DNA of 64,000 nt from Clostridia bacterium (GCA_900767815.1 CAAGAM010000195.1:85628-149627), one strand, 5' to 3'; numbered from the stretch's first letter, positions 18,215-27,090 are shown. Notes: generated by a model from the letters alone, not told the origin. Numbers and translations: made by a program.

Positions 18215-19005
18215 TTCCTGCTTCCCGTTGTACTGTTTACGATTGTTTCCGTAATATATTTGTCCGTTACCGAACCTATTTTTTCAAATCCTTTTTTCAA
18301 ATAAAACAGGTATTCGATATTTTTACCGACTTTTATAGGCGAAAAAGTAAAGCCCGTTACGGCAAAGCCGAGCGACAACGCGTAATTTTTGATTTTTACG
18401 GCACAATCCGTTTTTGCTTTAACCGACGTTACGATTCCGTTTTTGTTAAGCTCTTTTTTGCCGCATTCAAACTGCGGTTTCAACAGTACGACGGCATACC
18501 CTTCGGGCTTCAATATGTCGTATATCGGCTTTAAAATATATGTAAGCGAAATAAAACTAACGTCGCACACCGCTCCGTCCGTTTGCCCGCCCAGAACCTC
18601 CGGCGTAAGCTCCCTCGCGTTGAAATTATCTATTACAACAACCCGTTCGTCGTTTTTAAGCTTTTCGCTCAACTGACTTTCGCCAACGTCTACAGCGTAA
18701 ACTTTTTTTGCTCCGCGTTGCAGCAGACAGTCGGTAAAACCGCCCGTACTTGCCCCTACATCCGCAAACGTATCGCCGCTTACGTCTATTCCGAAATCGT
18801 CTATTGCTTTTTCGAGTTTATACCCGCCGTTTGAAACAAAATCTTCGGGTTTGACTATTTCTACGGAATCGGTCGGTTTTACGTCGTAGGACGATTTAAA
18901 AACGGTTTTTCCGTTAACCGTAACGTTTCCTTTTTCTATCGCCTCGGCGGCTTTTGTGCGTGAAACAAATTTGTTTTCGGAATAAAGATAAGCGTCCAGC
19001 CTCAT
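18211..19005 (-). CDS. tlyA: TlyA family rRNA 2'-O-methyltransferase
   Basis: 264 aa: N-terminal S4 RNA-binding domain (RLDAYLYSENKFVSRTKAAEAI) and a FtsJ-like SAM methyltransferase with DVGASTGGFTDCLLQRGAKKVYAVDVG-type motif I and KPQFECGKKEL. Homologues 2'-O-methylate 16S/23S rRNA; in clostridia the gene is usually called hemolysin A but is a ribosome modifier. Overlaps ispA and nadK by 4 nt. Confidence 0.93.
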   Translation of the reverse strand: MRLDAYLYSENKFVSRTKAAEAIEKGNVTVNGKTVFKSSYDVKPTDSVEIVKPEDFVSNGGYKLEKAIDDFGIDVSGDTFADVGASTGGFTDCLLQRGAKKVYAVDVGESQLSEKLKNDERVVVIDNFNARELTPEVLGGQTDGAVCDVSFISLTYILKPIYDILKPEGYAVVLLKPQFECGKKELNKNGIVTSVKAKTDCAVKIKNYALSLGFAVTGFTFSPIKVGKNIEYLFYLKKGFEKIGSVTDKYITETIVNSTTGSRK

Positions 19006-19871
19006 TTTATCACCGTTTCGAAAATCTTTTGCAAAAATTCGGTCTTATCGAATTTTTCGGATAACGATTTGACGTTGTCGATAAGATTTGCTATTTTCTT
19101 TTTTGTTTCCTCTATACCGTATACGGAAACGGACGTGAGCTTTTCTTCTTTTATATCTTTTCCCGAAGTTTTTCCCGTCTCGGACGAAGACATCAGTATG
19201 TCTTTCAGATCGTCTGCAAATTGAAAAGCTTGTCCGAATTCGGCGCCGATCTCTTCCGCAATGGGAACGATCGCTTTGTCGCCTTTTAAAATTGCGGGGA
19301 TAACGAAAGGAGCCGTCAATAACCTCCCGGTTTTCATCCGATAAGTGTATAAAAGGTTATTTTCGTCCTTATTTTTAACGCCCTCGTTTTCCTTGTCCGA
19401 TTGTTGCCCCGAAAGCATTCCGTTCACGCCCGAGCATCCGGCAAGATAGCCGAGAGCTTCTATTTCCCGTTTCGTCGAAATTTTGCTTAAAACATGCTCA
19501 AACGCAAAATTTAAAAGCGCGTCCCCCGCCAAAAGCGCGGTTGCCTCGTCAAAACGAACGTGACACGTAGGTTTTCCTCTTCTTAAAACGTCGTTATCCA
19601 TACACGGCAAATCGTCGTGAATGAGCGAATAAGTATGAATGCACTCAAGCCCGAACGCAAAGGGCAGCAGCATATCCAAGCCTACGCCGAGACAATCGCC
19701 GAAAGCAAGCGTCAGAACGGGGCGGATTCTTTTCCCGCCCGCAAAAAAGCTGTATTTCATTGCGTCGGCTAAGCCGTTCGGCGATGTTACGTTTTTAAAA
19801 ACACTTTCGGAATAATTTATAAAATCATCGATATATTCAGTATATTTTACATTAAATTCCGAATGATTCAT
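19002..19871 (-). CDS. ispA: Polyprenyl diphosphate synthase, farnesyl type
   Basis: Adds isopentenyl diphosphate units to make farnesyl (C15) diphosphate. 289 aa with the first Asp-rich motif DDLPCMDND, the second in FADDLKDIL, and the GGKRIRP and GxGQQSD-like segments. Context next to tlyA and folD is the standard one. It overlaps folD and tlyA by 4 nt. The upstream supply enzyme dxs is at 3.2 kb. Confidence 0.93.
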   Translation of the reverse strand: MNHSEFNVKYTEYIDDFINYSESVFKNVTSPNGLADAMKYSFFAGGKRIRPVLTLAFGDCLGVGLDMLLPFAFGLECIHTYSLIHDDLPCMDNDVLRRGKPTCHVRFDEATALLAGDALLNFAFEHVLSKISTKREIEALGYLAGCSGVNGMLSGQQSDKENEGVKNKDENNLLYTYRMKTGRLLTAPFVIPAILKGDKAIVPIAEEIGAEFGQAFQFADDLKDILMSSSETGKTSGKDIKEEKLTSVSVYGIEETKKKIANLIDNVKSLSEKFDKTEFLQKIFETVIK

Positions 19872-20719
19872 TTCTTTATTTTTCTCATCCCCGCAATGTA
19901 AGTGTTGTACAAAAGCATCGTTATCGTCATAGGTCCCACTCCACCCGGAACAGGCGTTATGAACGAAGCTTTTTTGCTTACTTCGTCAAAATCGACGTCG
20001 CCGTATATTTTGCCGTTTTCTCTGTTTATTCCCGCGTCGATAACGACAACTCCGTCCTTAACCATATCCGCCGTAACGAGATGTTTCTTCCCCACCGCGC
20101 AAACAAGAATATCTGCCGTTTTCGTTATCTCTTTAAGGTTCTCTGTTTTACTGTGGCAAATCGTCACGGTGCAGTTCTCTTTAAGGAGCATTAAAGCCAT
20201 GGGCTTGCCGACAATATTGCTTCTACCTATCACGACCGCGTGTTTTCCGCAAAGAGGAATTTTATAATATTCCAGAAGTTTCATTATCCCGTGCGGCGTG
20301 CATGCATACAAAGCGTCATCCGAAAACATGGTAAGTCTGCCGATATTACAGTCGCTGAAACCGTCCACGTCTTTTTCGGGAGGAATCAATTTCAGAATTC
20401 TTCCCTCGTCCAACCCCGCGGGCAAAGGCAACTGCACTAAAATTCCGTCGATATCTTTATCGTTAACTTTTTCCAAAACTACCCTTTCGATTTCTTCCTG
20501 AGATATATTTTCGGGTAAAGTCAACGTCTCCGAAACGATTCCCACGTCTTCGCATGCTTTACCTTTGTTGCGGACGTATATTTCGGACGCGGGGTTATTT
20601 CCCGCGATTATGACGGTTAATTTGAAAATTTTACCGTATTTTTCGTATGCTTCCGTAATTTCAGCTTTAAGCTCGTCTCTTATGCTTTTTGCAACGAGTT
20701 TTCCGTCGATAATCTGCAT
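19868..20719 (-). CDS. folD: FolD methylenetetrahydrofolate dehydrogenase/cyclohydrolase
   Basis: Bifunctional one-carbon enzyme interconverting 5,10-methylene-, methenyl- and 10-formyl-THF with NADP. 283 aa with the catalytic Lys-containing YVRNKGKACEDVGI, DGILVQLPLP, KDVDGF, the Rossmann IGRSNIVGKPMA and PVPGGVGPMT. It starts 1 nt after the nusB stop. The exonuclease VII genes xseA/xseB, often found between folD and ispA in clostridia, are absent here. Confidence 0.97.
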   Translation of the reverse strand: MQIIDGKLVAKSIRDELKAEITEAYEKYGKIFKLTVIIAGNNPASEIYVRNKGKACEDVGIVSETLTLPENISQEEIERVVLEKVNDKDIDGILVQLPLPAGLDEGRILKLIPPEKDVDGFSDCNIGRLTMFSDDALYACTPHGIMKLLEYYKIPLCGKHAVVIGRSNIVGKPMALMLLKENCTVTICHSKTENLKEITKTADILVCAVGKKHLVTADMVKDGVVVIDAGINRENGKIYGDVDFDEVSKKASFITPVPGGVGPMTITMLLYNTYIAGMRKIKK

Positions 20720-20720
20720 G

Positions 20721-21119
20721 TCATGCCTCCATATCTTTTTTTACGGCGGCAAGAATACCGTTTACGAAGTTCATGCTTTCTTCTGTGGAATATTTTCTTA
20801 CGAGCGATATCGCCTCGTCTATAGACACGACGGGCGGAATATCCGAAAAATATTTAAGCTCGGCAACGGCGATATACAAAGCGCATTTATCCGTAGAAAA
20901 AATTCTTTCGAATTTATATCCGTGCGCATGATCGGCTATTATCTGCTCGATTTCCTCTTTATGTTCCTTTACTGCCGACAATAAGTCTTCCGCAAATTTT
21001 TTATCCTCGGGCGAAAGTTTAGCTTCCGTCATAACTTCCGCCTCAAAATCCGCGTCGTTGTCGCAGTAAAGATCTGCGTATAATATTTTATAAACCGCTT
21101 CTCTCGAATCTCTTCTCAT
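20721..21119 (-). CDS. nusB: Transcription antitermination factor NusB
   Basis: All-helical 132-aa RNA-binding protein that works with NusE in rRNA antitermination. Recognisable by the N-terminal RRDSREAVYKILYA, central AVAELKYFSDIPPVVSIDEAISLVRKY and C-terminal FVNGILAAV. The ATG has GAGG upstream. It heads the nusB-folD-ispA-tlyA-nadK-argR operon. Confidence 0.93.
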   Translation of the reverse strand: MRRDSREAVYKILYADLYCDNDADFEAEVMTEAKLSPEDKKFAEDLLSAVKEHKEEIEQIIADHAHGYKFERIFSTDKCALYIAVAELKYFSDIPPVVSIDEAISLVRKYSTEESMNFVNGILAAVKKDMEA

Positions 21120-21180
21120 ATGTCCTCTTCAGTTTGTGTTCTTTCTTGTACTATTATCAAATCTCCATATCGAAACGCAT

Positions 21181-21258
21181 AAAAAGACCGCGACTATCCG
21201 GACGCTGTATACACTTGGATAAACCAAGAATATTAAGCATCCGAGCCGCAGTCTTTTT
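21181..21258 (-). terminator. Long structured terminator between asp23 and nusB
   Basis: An outer stem of about 10-12 bp (21181-21192 with 21247-21258, AAAGACYGCG type) holds further pairing and an inner CTTGG/CCAAG hairpin (21214-21228). The minus-strand end has a five-T run. It is longer than an ordinary terminator and overlaps the asp23 stop. Confidence 0.55.
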
Positions 21259-21610
21259 AAACGGCAGCGTTTTCGTCGGGGAAAATCACGCCGTTTACTT
21301 TAACGTCGATATTGCCGATTTTGTATTTAGACATAGCTTCTACGCTGTGTTTGATATTTCGCTGAATGTCGTAAGCGACGTCCGAAATTCCATAGCCGTA
21401 ATACACGTCAACGGTAACCGCAACGTTTATAAGCCCGTTAACGCAATCGACTTTAATTCCGTCGGTACTCTTTCTTACCGTTCTTTTCCTATACTGAATG
21501 GCAACGCCTGCAACATCTTCTACGGCAAGCCTTACAATACCTTTCACTATGCCAATATTGTAAATAACCTTGCCTTTCTTTTCAGAACCGTTATCTTTGT
21601 AATCTGCCAC
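21257..21610 (-). CDS. Asp23/Gls24 family envelope stress protein
   Basis: 117-aa Asp23/Gls24 domain protein, a small alpha-beta protein often tied to the membrane or cell-envelope stress. Typical IYNIGIVKGIVRLAVEDVAGV start and a charged end IDVKVNGVIFPDE. The start is GTG at 21610, with GAGG upstream; the nearby ATG at 21630 is in another frame. Position between spoIIIAH and nusB is conserved in clostridia. Role in this organism unknown. Confidence 0.88.
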   Translation of the reverse strand: MADYKDNGSEKKGKVIYNIGIVKGIVRLAVEDVAGVAIQYRKRTVRKSTDGIKVDCVNGLINVAVTVDVYYGYGISDVAYDIQRNIKHSVEAMSKYKIGNIDVKVNGVIFPDENAAV

Positions 21611-21636
21611 CTTAAACCTCGGTTCGCCATACGGCG

Positions 21637-21682
21637 TATAATACTTTTTAAGTATTATAGCATATTTTTTTTGTTTTGAAAA
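21637..21682 (-). promoter_or_regulatory. asp23 promoter with overlapping inverted repeat
   Basis: Minus-strand TTTTCA (21677-21682), 17 nt, TATAAT (21654-21659). The -10 is one end of a perfect inverted repeat with 10-bp arms TATAATACTT / AAGTATTATA and a 3-nt spacer (21637-21659), which could be an operator. Confidence 0.55.
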
Positions 21683-21743
21683 GCGTTTTTATTAAATTAT
21701 GCACATTTCACAATTTTTATTCAAAACAATCTTGTGTCTGAAT

Positions 21744-22220
21744 TCATGAAATTGCCTGAATATAAACGTTATCGGGCGTGGCGTTCACTTCGTTCGCGCA
21801 AATAGTATAAATCAAAATCGCGTCGTCCTGATCGAATTCGGCATCTTTAACTATAATGCTTACGTTATCCGAACTCATTCCGATAGTTACGGCAACTTCG
21901 TCATATCCCTTTGCCTTGATGAGGTTTTCAAGCAGATTTTCCTGTTCCATGATTTTTGAAATTTTAAGCTTCATGGCAAGAGCTTCGCTTTTCGTTTCGG
22001 TATTCTCGGTTTCGGACGCGAGGACTTCGTCTATCTGCGAGATCTGCTTGTTTCTCGAGCTGTTTCTCGTCGATTTCACCTCTGTAAAGTAGCTCGCGGT
22101 CGGGCTTACGTTATCATTGCCCGCCGAAACGGCGTCGGCAAAGACGAAGTTGAGTACGGCTGTCGTTACGAGCAGCGCGATCATGCACGAAAGTACGATG
22201 ATTTTTTTCTTTTTTGACAT
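21744..22220 (-). CDS. spoIIIAH: Stage III sporulation protein AH
   Basis: Mother-cell membrane protein whose extracellular EscJ/FliF-like ring binds forespore SpoIIQ. 158 aa: one N-terminal membrane helix (about 7-29), a charged linker and a C-terminal ring-building domain (ENLIKAKGYDEVAVTIG ... VNATPDNVYIQAI). Strong AAAGGAGAT site. Last gene of the spoIIIA operon. spoIIQ is not in the window. Confidence 0.92.
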   Translation of the reverse strand: MSKKKKIIVLSCMIALLVTTAVLNFVFADAVSAGNDNVSPTASYFTEVKSTRNSSRNKQISQIDEVLASETENTETKSEALAMKLKISKIMEQENLLENLIKAKGYDEVAVTIGMSSDNVSIIVKDAEFDQDDAILIYTICANEVNATPDNVYIQAIS

Positions 22221-22259
22221 AGTTTGTATCTCCTTTTATTTTTTTTATTTAGGACTTGT

Positions 22260-22730
22260 TTACTGCGGCAAAATTCTTATTTTGTCACAGGGAATATCCG
22301 TAACGGCCGTGACGGCGTCCAACACGTTCATTCTTACCGATAAATCGTCCGCGCCTTTACACACAACCAATACGCCTGATATTCCGGGATATTTTTCTCC
22401 GATTTCTATCGGTTTTCCGCCTGCAAACACGGTGGAAGCGGTTATAGTCGTTTTTCCGTTTTCCGAAATTGATTTTTCGTCTTTCTGATAAACTTTTTCA
22501 ACCGCGCCGTTCACCGAAACGACGACTCTGACTTTTTTAACGCCTTCTATTCCCGATATGGCTTTTTCGAGTTTCGATTCGATTCTTCCGACATAAATTT
22601 CAGTTTCGCTCAATCCGCCTGTCGCGTCGTTCTTCCCGAACGAGACAAAGGCGACGGCGATAACCGCAATAAAAAGCAATGCGGCTATTATGTATTCCTT
22701 TTTGATTTTTTTAACGGACGGATTATCCAT
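22260..22730 (-). CDS. spoIIIAG: Stage III sporulation protein AG
   Basis: 156 aa: one membrane helix (about 14-32) and an extracytoplasmic ring-forming domain (KLEKAISGIEGVKKVRVVVSVNG). SpoIIIAG builds a large ring in the feeding-tube complex between mother cell and forespore. The ATG at 22730 with GGTGG upstream is chosen; an in-frame start at 22772 would overlap spoIIIAF by 50 nt. Confidence 0.92.
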   Translation of the reverse strand: MDNPSVKKIKKEYIIAALLFIAVIAVAFVSFGKNDATGGLSETEIYVGRIESKLEKAISGIEGVKKVRVVVSVNGAVEKVYQKDEKSISENGKTTITASTVFAGGKPIEIGEKYPGISGVLVVCKGADDLSVRMNVLDAVTAVTDIPCDKIRILPQ

Positions 22731-23184
22731 AAACCACCACTTTACTCCGATCGACGCCGATTTTTTCGGCAACGTAATCGGCGATTACGTTAATATTTAT
22801 ATGCGCGTTTTTTTCATCGAATACTAAATTGCTTAAATAAACCTCGGTTTTTTCAATTTCTTTGTTACATATTTCGACATTCACTTTCTCACATATCAGG
22901 TCGTTATCCTTAAGTAACGAAATAAAAGCCGATTCGTAGTAATTTTCAAGTTTGGAATCGACGTATTCGTTAAATACCGACGTGCTTTTTTCCGTCGTTT
23001 CGCCTTTGAAGTTAAAACCGACAAAATCAAACGATATCCCGCCGAGCGCGTTTATAAAGCACAACGCCATCGCAAACGATAAAACACAGGTAGCGGCGGA
23101 AGTTATTTTGCCCTTCGGAAGGATTATCTGCACCACGGATATCAGAACGACGATTATAAACAACGATATCAGATAAGTTTTCAT
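22723..23184 (-). CDS. spoIIIAF: Stage III sporulation protein AF
   Basis: 153 aa with two N-terminal membrane helices (about 4-22 and 32-50) and an extracytoplasmic C-terminal domain, the SpoIIIAF layout. It overlaps spoIIIAG by 8 nt and starts 1 nt after spoIIIAE. Confidence 0.9.
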   Translation of the reverse strand: MKTYLISLFIIVVLISVVQIILPKGKITSAATCVLSFAMALCFINALGGISFDFVGFNFKGETTEKSTSVFNEYVDSKLENYYESAFISLLKDNDLICEKVNVEICNKEIEKTEVYLSNLVFDEKNAHININVIADYVAEKIGVDRSKVVVYG

Positions 23185-23185
23185 A

Positions 23186-24364
23186 TCAGTAAAGAATGTA
23201 CTCCGCGCAACCGATTATCGCGATAAAAGTTATTATATACATGAAAGCTACGATAACAAGAGCGGCGACGACATAATTTATCACGGTTATTCCCCCCGAG
23301 ATGAATCCGCCCGTTCTGCCGTCCGAAAAAGGTTCGGTTACGGCGGATATAAGTTTTAAGCAAAACGTCAACACAATCATCTCGACAATCGGAATAATCA
23401 CGACCGAAAACACCGTTACGACGGCGAGCGTACCGAGCGCGTTTTTTATTATTGCCGCAGAAGCGATTATCATATTTAATCCGTCGCCGACTATTCCTCC
23501 GACAAGCGGAATAGTCGACCCGACCGTGTATTTCGCCGTTTTAAAGCCAAGCCCGTCCAAAGCTCTCGCATTGATCCCGTTAAGACCTAAAAAAAGAGAA
23601 AACACGGTTGCGAAAAGCCCGATTCCCCATTTCAGAAAAGTTTCTAAAAATCCTGATAAATTCTTTAATTTTATATTTCGATTCAAATTCGATACAACCG
23701 AAATAATAAGCATGAAAACAACCGTCGGGAAAAAGACGTTTTTAACGATCGAAATAACCGTGTTCGAAATAAAAAGCGCGGCGGGCGTTACCGACGTTGC
23801 GGCATTTTCCGCTCCGCATGCGATAGTTAACGTCATAAGAATCGGATAAACTGCTTCGGTTACTCCCGAAATTTTATCAAGTACGGCTTCGGCTTTCGAT
23901 ATCGTACCGTAAACAACCCCCGTTATAATACAGATAATTACCGTGTATATCGCAAAATTGCCGAGTTCGCAAACGTCGTTGTTTCCGTCCGGCGCAATCA
24001 ATTTCAGCAAAGAAAGGAAAACAATGAGTGCGAAGAGGGAAATAAACGTCGGCAACTGCTCTTTTACTCCCGCGAACAACAACGAAAAAATATATTCCGT
24101 CACTGTTTTATAATCCGCGGCTTTTCCGTTTAAACAGGATTTTATAAACCCGACCGCTCCGCCGCTTTCCGCGAACGGAGAGATCAATTCCGTAAGATAC
24201 GCGTCGAGAGATTCGATTTCGAGTTTATCGATAAGTTCATCGGTTACGCTTTCGGTATTTTGTTCCGGATATTCTTTCCCCTCCGCGTTCGCAGTGACGT
24301 AATTTGTCGGAAAATAGACGATAAATAAAGCGATTATAAATAAAATTACGATTCTGTTTTTCAT
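23186..24364 (-). CDS. spoIIIAE: Stage III sporulation protein AE
   Basis: 392-aa polytopic membrane protein with a signal-like N-terminus, about seven or eight further helices and the family segment around GFLETFLKWGIGLFATVFSLFLG. Probably the permease-like core of the SpoIIIA channel. It overlaps spoIIIAD by 4 nt. Confidence 0.93.
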   Translation of the reverse strand: MKNRIVILFIIALFIVYFPTNYVTANAEGKEYPEQNTESVTDELIDKLEIESLDAYLTELISPFAESGGAVGFIKSCLNGKAADYKTVTEYIFSLLFAGVKEQLPTFISLFALIVFLSLLKLIAPDGNNDVCELGNFAIYTVIICIITGVVYGTISKAEAVLDKISGVTEAVYPILMTLTIACGAENAATSVTPAALFISNTVISIVKNVFFPTVVFMLIISVVSNLNRNIKLKNLSGFLETFLKWGIGLFATVFSLFLGLNGINARALDGLGFKTAKYTVGSTIPLVGGIVGDGLNMIIASAAIIKNALGTLAVVTVFSVVIIPIVEMIVLTFCLKLISAVTEPFSDGRTGGFISGGITVINYVVAALVIVAFMYIITFIAIIGCAEYILY

Positions 24365-24744
24365 ATCAAAGAGACAACGAAATCAATCATGTTTTTAATA
24401 AGCGGAATGGCAAGAGATACCATAATGAGTTTACCCGCAAACTGAATTTTGTTTGCAAGCGAGGTTTGTCCGAAATCTGCGGCGACGCTTGACGAAAACT
24501 CGATCAGATACGATATTGCTATTATTTTTAAAACAAGTTTGAAAACAGAATTATCTATTCCCCCTGTTTTTGCGACCTCTTCAAAAAAAACGATAAACTC
24601 TTTTATATACGAAACCGATATAAGTAAAATCAGAATTCCGCTTGCAACGCCGACGATAACGGCAAGTTCCGCGTTGACGCTTTTCAGGTATACGATAAGA
24701 ATAACCGATATAATTCCGATCGCGGCAATTTTATAGATTTCCAT
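24361..24744 (-). CDS. spoIIIAD: Stage III sporulation protein AD
   Basis: 127 aa with about four membrane helices; a SpoIIIAC/AD family member (IAAIGIISVILIVYLKSVNAELAV region). It overlaps spoIIIAC by 1 nt and spoIIIAE by 4 nt. Confidence 0.92.
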   Translation of the reverse strand: MEIYKIAAIGIISVILIVYLKSVNAELAVIVGVASGILILLISVSYIKEFIVFFEEVAKTGGIDNSVFKLVLKIIAISYLIEFSSSVAADFGQTSLANKIQFAGKLIMVSLAIPLIKNMIDFVVSLI

Positions 24745-24941
24745 CAGTATAAATCGAAAATATCCTTTATAGACGTAAATAAATTACTTATCATACTTAT
24801 AACGAGCGTCAACGCGATGACAAGACCCGCCAGAGCGACAAGCGTTGCGATGTCGTCGTTGCCCGATTTTTTTAAAATCTGACAGATTACCGTTATAAGG
24901 ATTCCTATTGCCGCCAACTTAAAAATAATATCTATACTCAT
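24744..24941 (-). CDS. spoIIIAC: Stage III sporulation protein AC
   Basis: 65-aa two-helix membrane protein (MSIDIIFKLAAIGI start, usual for the family). The ATG at 24941 is preferred to a GTG at 24953; it has a GTGAG element upstream and lies 9 nt after the spoIIIAB stop. Confidence 0.9.
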   Translation of the reverse strand: MSIDIIFKLAAIGILITVICQILKKSGNDDIATLVALAGLVIALTLVISMISNLFTSIKDIFDLY

Positions 24942-24949
24942 ATTTTTTC

Positions 24950-25432
24950 TCACAATATAAGGACAAAAATTATAAGTCCGAAGCTTAGCCCCAGCTTTCC
25001 GCCCATATTCTTATATTTCTTTAATTCGATTCGACACTGTTCAAGTTCGTCCGAAATTATTTTTTCGTTATATACGATATATTTTTCTTCCGCATCGGAA
25101 TCGTTTTTCCCTATTTCCCCGAAATAACTTATCAATCTTTGCTTCTGCTCGTCCGTTAAAAATGCAGGCAAACAAGCGGAATAATCAACTTTGTTTCCCC
25201 TTTCTCCTTGTTGCAAAGCCTCATACAAATCGAAAAAGGTCGCGCGGTATTTTTCATTGTCGATTATATCGCATACGCTTTCCCTTCTGAATGCAAGGTT
25301 TCTTTTCAAATCGGCGTTCAGGTCGGATAACAACATGTAAAATTCAACTCTTTTTTTATAAACGTCGGAACATTTTGCACCTATCGATACCGACAGAATA
25401 ACAACTATCGCTCCGATTATCGCTTTCAACAT
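24950..25432 (-). CDS. spoIIIAB: Stage III sporulation protein AB
   Basis: 160 aa: an N-terminal membrane helix, a helical cytoplasmic-type middle (ELEQCRIELKKYKNMGGKLG) and a C-terminal membrane helix. The fold resembles type II secretion GspF-like subunits. It overlaps spoIIIAA by 7 nt. Confidence 0.9.
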   Translation of the reverse strand: MLKAIIGAIVVILSVSIGAKCSDVYKKRVEFYMLLSDLNADLKRNLAFRRESVCDIIDNEKYRATFFDLYEALQQGERGNKVDYSACLPAFLTDEQKQRLISYFGEIGKNDSDAEEKYIVYNEKIISDELEQCRIELKKYKNMGGKLGLSFGLIIFVLIL

Positions 25433-26277
25433 TTTTCACCTTTATCGTTATAAACTTCGATTTCTCCGCCATATTTCAGATTTACAAAACAATCAAATAC
25501 ACCGATTTTAAAAATATCAGTAAATATCGGCTTTTTTAAAAGGTTTTTCAGGCTGTCGGAATGAACGGACGCCAGAGTTTTTACTCCCGAATGCGAAGCG
25601 AACGAACACGAAGACAAATCTTCCGCAGTCATCAGCTCGTCGCAGATTATCACATTCGGATTCAACGATCTTACGCCTACCCGAAAACCGAACGACTTAT
25701 CGGCATACTTCATCACGTCAGAATTTTTTCCGAGATAAAATTTCCCGCTTGCGGAAAACTCGTCTCTCTCGTCGATAAACAATACGTTAAGCCCGAGTTT
25801 ATCCGAATACAATCTGCCAAGGTCTCTTAAAAAAGTCGTTTTGCCCTGAGACGGCGGAGATATAACGAGAACGCTTTTGGGTTTATCGCAATACTTTTCG
25901 AAAAAAGGAAGAGCCAACCCCGAAACGTCATTGGGAAACCTCACGCACAAAGACGTTATGTTTTTTATTGTTACGACGCCCTTTTCGTTTTTCACGACGT
26001 CTCCGCATAACCCGACGCGTTCCCCGTCGCATGAAGTAATATATCCTTGTTTTATGCATTCTTCTTTGCCGAATACCGAATGGTTGCATAGATTCATAAA
26101 CACGTATTCAATCGACTTTTCGGTGTAAACGTCGTTTAAAAATTTTCTTTTTCTCTCTCCTTCATCGGTAGAATACCGAACGCATATCGGGTTCCCGACC
26201 CGAATTCGCAACTCCTCTATTCTTCCTCGGATTTTCAAAAGCTCATCGACGTCGCGACGCGGCAAAAAATTCAACAT
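25426..26277 (-). CDS. spoIIIAA: Stage III sporulation protein AA, ATPase
   Basis: 283-aa secretion-type ATPase that powers the SpoIIIA complex. The phosphate loop reads SPPSQGKTTFLRDLGR, in which the first Gly of the usual GxxxxGKT is Ser; Walker B-like VLFIDERDEF and VIICDELMT follow. Start context: no Shine-Dalgarno, and a sigma-E-like -10 (TATACGGT) ends 5 nt before the ATG, so a leaderless mRNA is possible. First gene of the eight-gene operon. Confidence 0.92.
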   Translation of the reverse strand: MLNFLPRRDVDELLKIRGRIEELRIRVGNPICVRYSTDEGERKRKFLNDVYTEKSIEYVFMNLCNHSVFGKEECIKQGYITSCDGERVGLCGDVVKNEKGVVTIKNITSLCVRFPNDVSGLALPFFEKYCDKPKSVLVISPPSQGKTTFLRDLGRLYSDKLGLNVLFIDERDEFSASGKFYLGKNSDVMKYADKSFGFRVGVRSLNPNVIICDELMTAEDLSSCSFASHSGVKTLASVHSDSLKNLLKKPIFTDIFKIGVFDCFVNLKYGGEIEVYNDKGEKC

Positions 26278-26282
26278 AACAT

Positions 26283-26311
26283 ACCGTATATACTTGTCCT
26301 ATCATATATGT
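26283..26311 (-). promoter_or_regulatory. Putative sigma-E promoter of spoIIIA
   Basis: Minus strand ACATATA (26305-26311), 14 nt, TATACGGT (26283-26290). This is a moderate match to the sigma-E pattern (about 5/7 and 5/8). Only 5 nt separate it from the ATG. Confidence 0.4.
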
Positions 26312-26333
26312 ATGCCGTTTTAAAAAAAATAGA

Positions 26334-26362
26334 ACAAAAAAAGCCGCGACGAATCGCGACTT
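26334..26362. terminator. Terminator after trmB
   Basis: 9-bp stem AAGTCGCGA / TCGCGGCTT with a UUCG tetraloop and a seven-T run on the minus strand; the plus strand also ends in A/T-rich sequence. Confidence 0.85.
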
Positions 26363-26376
26363 AAAAAAATCTTTTA

Positions 26377-27048
26377 TTAACGAAGATATGCTTCGAGTTT
26401 GTATATCGGTTTTCCTTCGGCTACAAACATCTTCTCGTATTCCGTTTCTATGTTATCCGTTAAATCCCCCGCGTGCAGGTCGAGAGTGATGTTTTTTAAA
26501 ATAAAGCCGTTTTCCGAAAGCGACTGAAGCGAAAACTCGAAAAAACCCCTGTTGTCCGTTTTAAGACGTATCTCTCCGCCTTTAATAAGAAGCTTTTTAT
26601 ATATATCGAGATATCTGAAATACGTCAGACGTCTGTTTCTGTAAGTGTATTTTGGATACGGACAGGAAAAATTTAAAAATATTCTCGATATCGAGTGTTC
26701 GCCGAGATAATATAAAAGATTTTCGGCGGCAACGTTCATAAATCTGAGATTTTTCGGCTTTTCTCTGTCTGCCTTTTCGCAAGCTTCGATAATAACGTTG
26801 CTTATTTTTTCGACGGCGATAAAATTGATTTCGGGATATTTTTCGGCGATTTTAAAAGCAAAACCGCCTTTTCCGCACCCGATTTCGAGCATTACGGGGT
26901 TATCGTTCCCGAATACTTTCTTTAAATCGATTATATCGTATTTCTCTTGCTCCGGCTTTTTATAAAAATCACAGCCTTCCGTTATCAATAAATGTTCGCC
27001 GCACTCCGTTATACGCTCGTCGAGTCGGCTTTTTCTTCTCATACGCAT
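26377..27048 (-). CDS. trmB: tRNA (guanine-N7)-methyltransferase TrmB
   Basis: Methylates G46 of tRNAs with SAM. 223 aa: motif I MLEIGCGKGGFAFKIAE, FLNFSCPYPKYTYRNRR (the usual PDPWPKxRH region is modified to CPYPKYTYRNRR) and a C-terminal ETEYEKMF. The ATG at 27048 follows a consensus promoter by only 6 nt with no Shine-Dalgarno; the Met at 27042 is an alternative. Monocistronic, with a terminator behind it. Confidence 0.9.
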   Translation of the reverse strand: MRMRRKSRLDERITECGEHLLITEGCDFYKKPEQEKYDIIDLKKVFGNDNPVMLEIGCGKGGFAFKIAEKYPEINFIAVEKISNVIIEACEKADREKPKNLRFMNVAAENLLYYLGEHSISRIFLNFSCPYPKYTYRNRRLTYFRYLDIYKKLLIKGGEIRLKTDNRGFFEFSLQSLSENGFILKNITLDLHAGDLTDNIETEYEKMFVAEGKPIYKLEAYLR

Positions 27049-27054
27049 ATATTT

Positions 27055-27084
27055 ATTATATTACTACAGCAACGTACTTGTCAA
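27055..27084 (-). promoter_or_regulatory. Sigma-A promoter abutting the trmB start
   Basis: Perfect TTGACA (27079-27084) and TATAAT (27055-27060) with 18 nt between them. The -10 ends 6 nt before the ATG, so the predicted transcription start is at or next to its A. Confidence 0.8.
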
Positions 27085-27090
27085 GGATAA

